A DNA stretch of 13,291 bases from Deferribacteres bacterium (GTDB lineage Bacteria; Thermosulfidibacterota; Thermosulfidibacteria; Thermosulfidibacterales; Thermosulfidibacteraceae): the NCBI GenBank assembly GCA_013153205.1, contig JAADEW010000009.1, forward strand, positions 1-13,291, given 5' to 3'. Below the pieces are notes generated by a model. The model ran no database searches and was not told the DNA's origin. It worked only from the letters and a program-made list of their open reading frames with translations. The number at the start of each line of letters is the position of its first letter. The stretch's first letter is position 1. Below, piece after piece: positions 13,092 to 13,291 of the stretch. Both the position numbers and the translations under genes were made by a program.

Positions 13092-13291
13092 TCTTCCGTC
13101 TCCTCTTCACGAATGGACTTAAACTGAACTATTTTGCCCTTCAACTGCTTCCAGATGCTCTTGCCATAACCGATAACTTCCATGGCAACGGCAAGGTTCC
13201 TCTCTATCTTCTCGTTAAGCTGCTTTTCTGCCATTTCTACCGCAACTTTAACGGCATTTGCAATAGCCTTCGCATTTGACGAGCCGTGACA
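13088..13291 (-). CDS. plsX: Phosphate acyltransferase PlsX, C-terminal part (cut by window edge)
   Basis: Only the last 67 codons are present; the gene continues beyond position 13291. The visible start CHGSSNAKAIANAVKVAVEM matches the C-terminal HGSSxxxAIxNA segment of PlsX, which converts acyl-ACP to acyl-phosphate for the PlsY step of phospholipid synthesis. The rest is a charged helix ending REEETEE. The frame is open to the edge and ends with TGA overlapping the fabH ATG, the standard plsX-fabH arrangement. The promoter of the fab operon must therefore lie outside the window. Confidence 0.88.
   Translation of the reverse strand, partial: CHGSSNAKAIANAVKVAVEMAEKQLNEKIERNLAVAMEVIGYGKSIWKQLKGKIVQFKSIREEETEE

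Overview
The window comes from a bacterium and is almost entirely coding: two gene blocks converge near position 7340. Bacterial traits are a dissociated type II fatty acid synthesis operon with acyl carrier protein, strong Shine-Dalgarno sites and RsmG. A thermophilic, deep-branching source (for example Aquificota, Thermosulfidibacterota or Thermodesulfobacteriota) is suggested by a gene for the branched polyamine synthase BpsA, pyruvoyl-dependent decarboxylases of Thermotoga/archaeal type, heavy use of AGA/AGG and ATA codons, and Lys/Glu-rich proteins. This placement is inference; I cannot name the genus.

Plus strand, 1-7404. A promoter region with inverted repeats precedes a xenobiotic-response-element (XRE)-cupin regulator. 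Then come speH (AdoMet decarboxylase), a pyruvoyl arginine decarboxylase, speE (aminopropyltransferase), a CDP-alcohol phosphatidyltransferase, a DUF6391-like membrane protein, rsmG, an APH-like kinase, a P-loop kinase, a universal stress protein and bpsA. Most junctions overlap or are within 31 nt, so this reads as one transcription unit, possibly with an internal promoter at the end of rsmG. The polyamine genes outline a route from arginine to agmatine, then aminopropylagmatine, then spermidine, then N4-bis(aminopropyl)spermidine. SpeH supplies the decarboxylated AdoMet. The agmatine ureohydrolase step is not encoded here.

Minus strand, 13291-7312. The order of transcription is plsX (only its C-terminal end is in the window), fabH, fabK, fabD, fabG, acpP, fabF, rnc. 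This is a compact phospholipid and fatty acid initiation/elongation operon. Its enoyl reductase is the flavoenzyme FabK, and fabZ is not in the window. Junctions are overlapping or nearly so (ATGA, TGATG, a 35-nt overlap of fabF with rnc).

The two blocks collide tail to tail: the last 52 bp of bpsA are also the last 52 bp of rnc. The Rho-independent terminator for the plus-strand unit lies inside the rnc reading frame, within the part that encodes the conserved double-stranded-RNA-binding domain. No stretch longer than about 115 bases lacks a gene, and I see no tRNA, rRNA, CRISPR array, insertion sequence or other mobile element.
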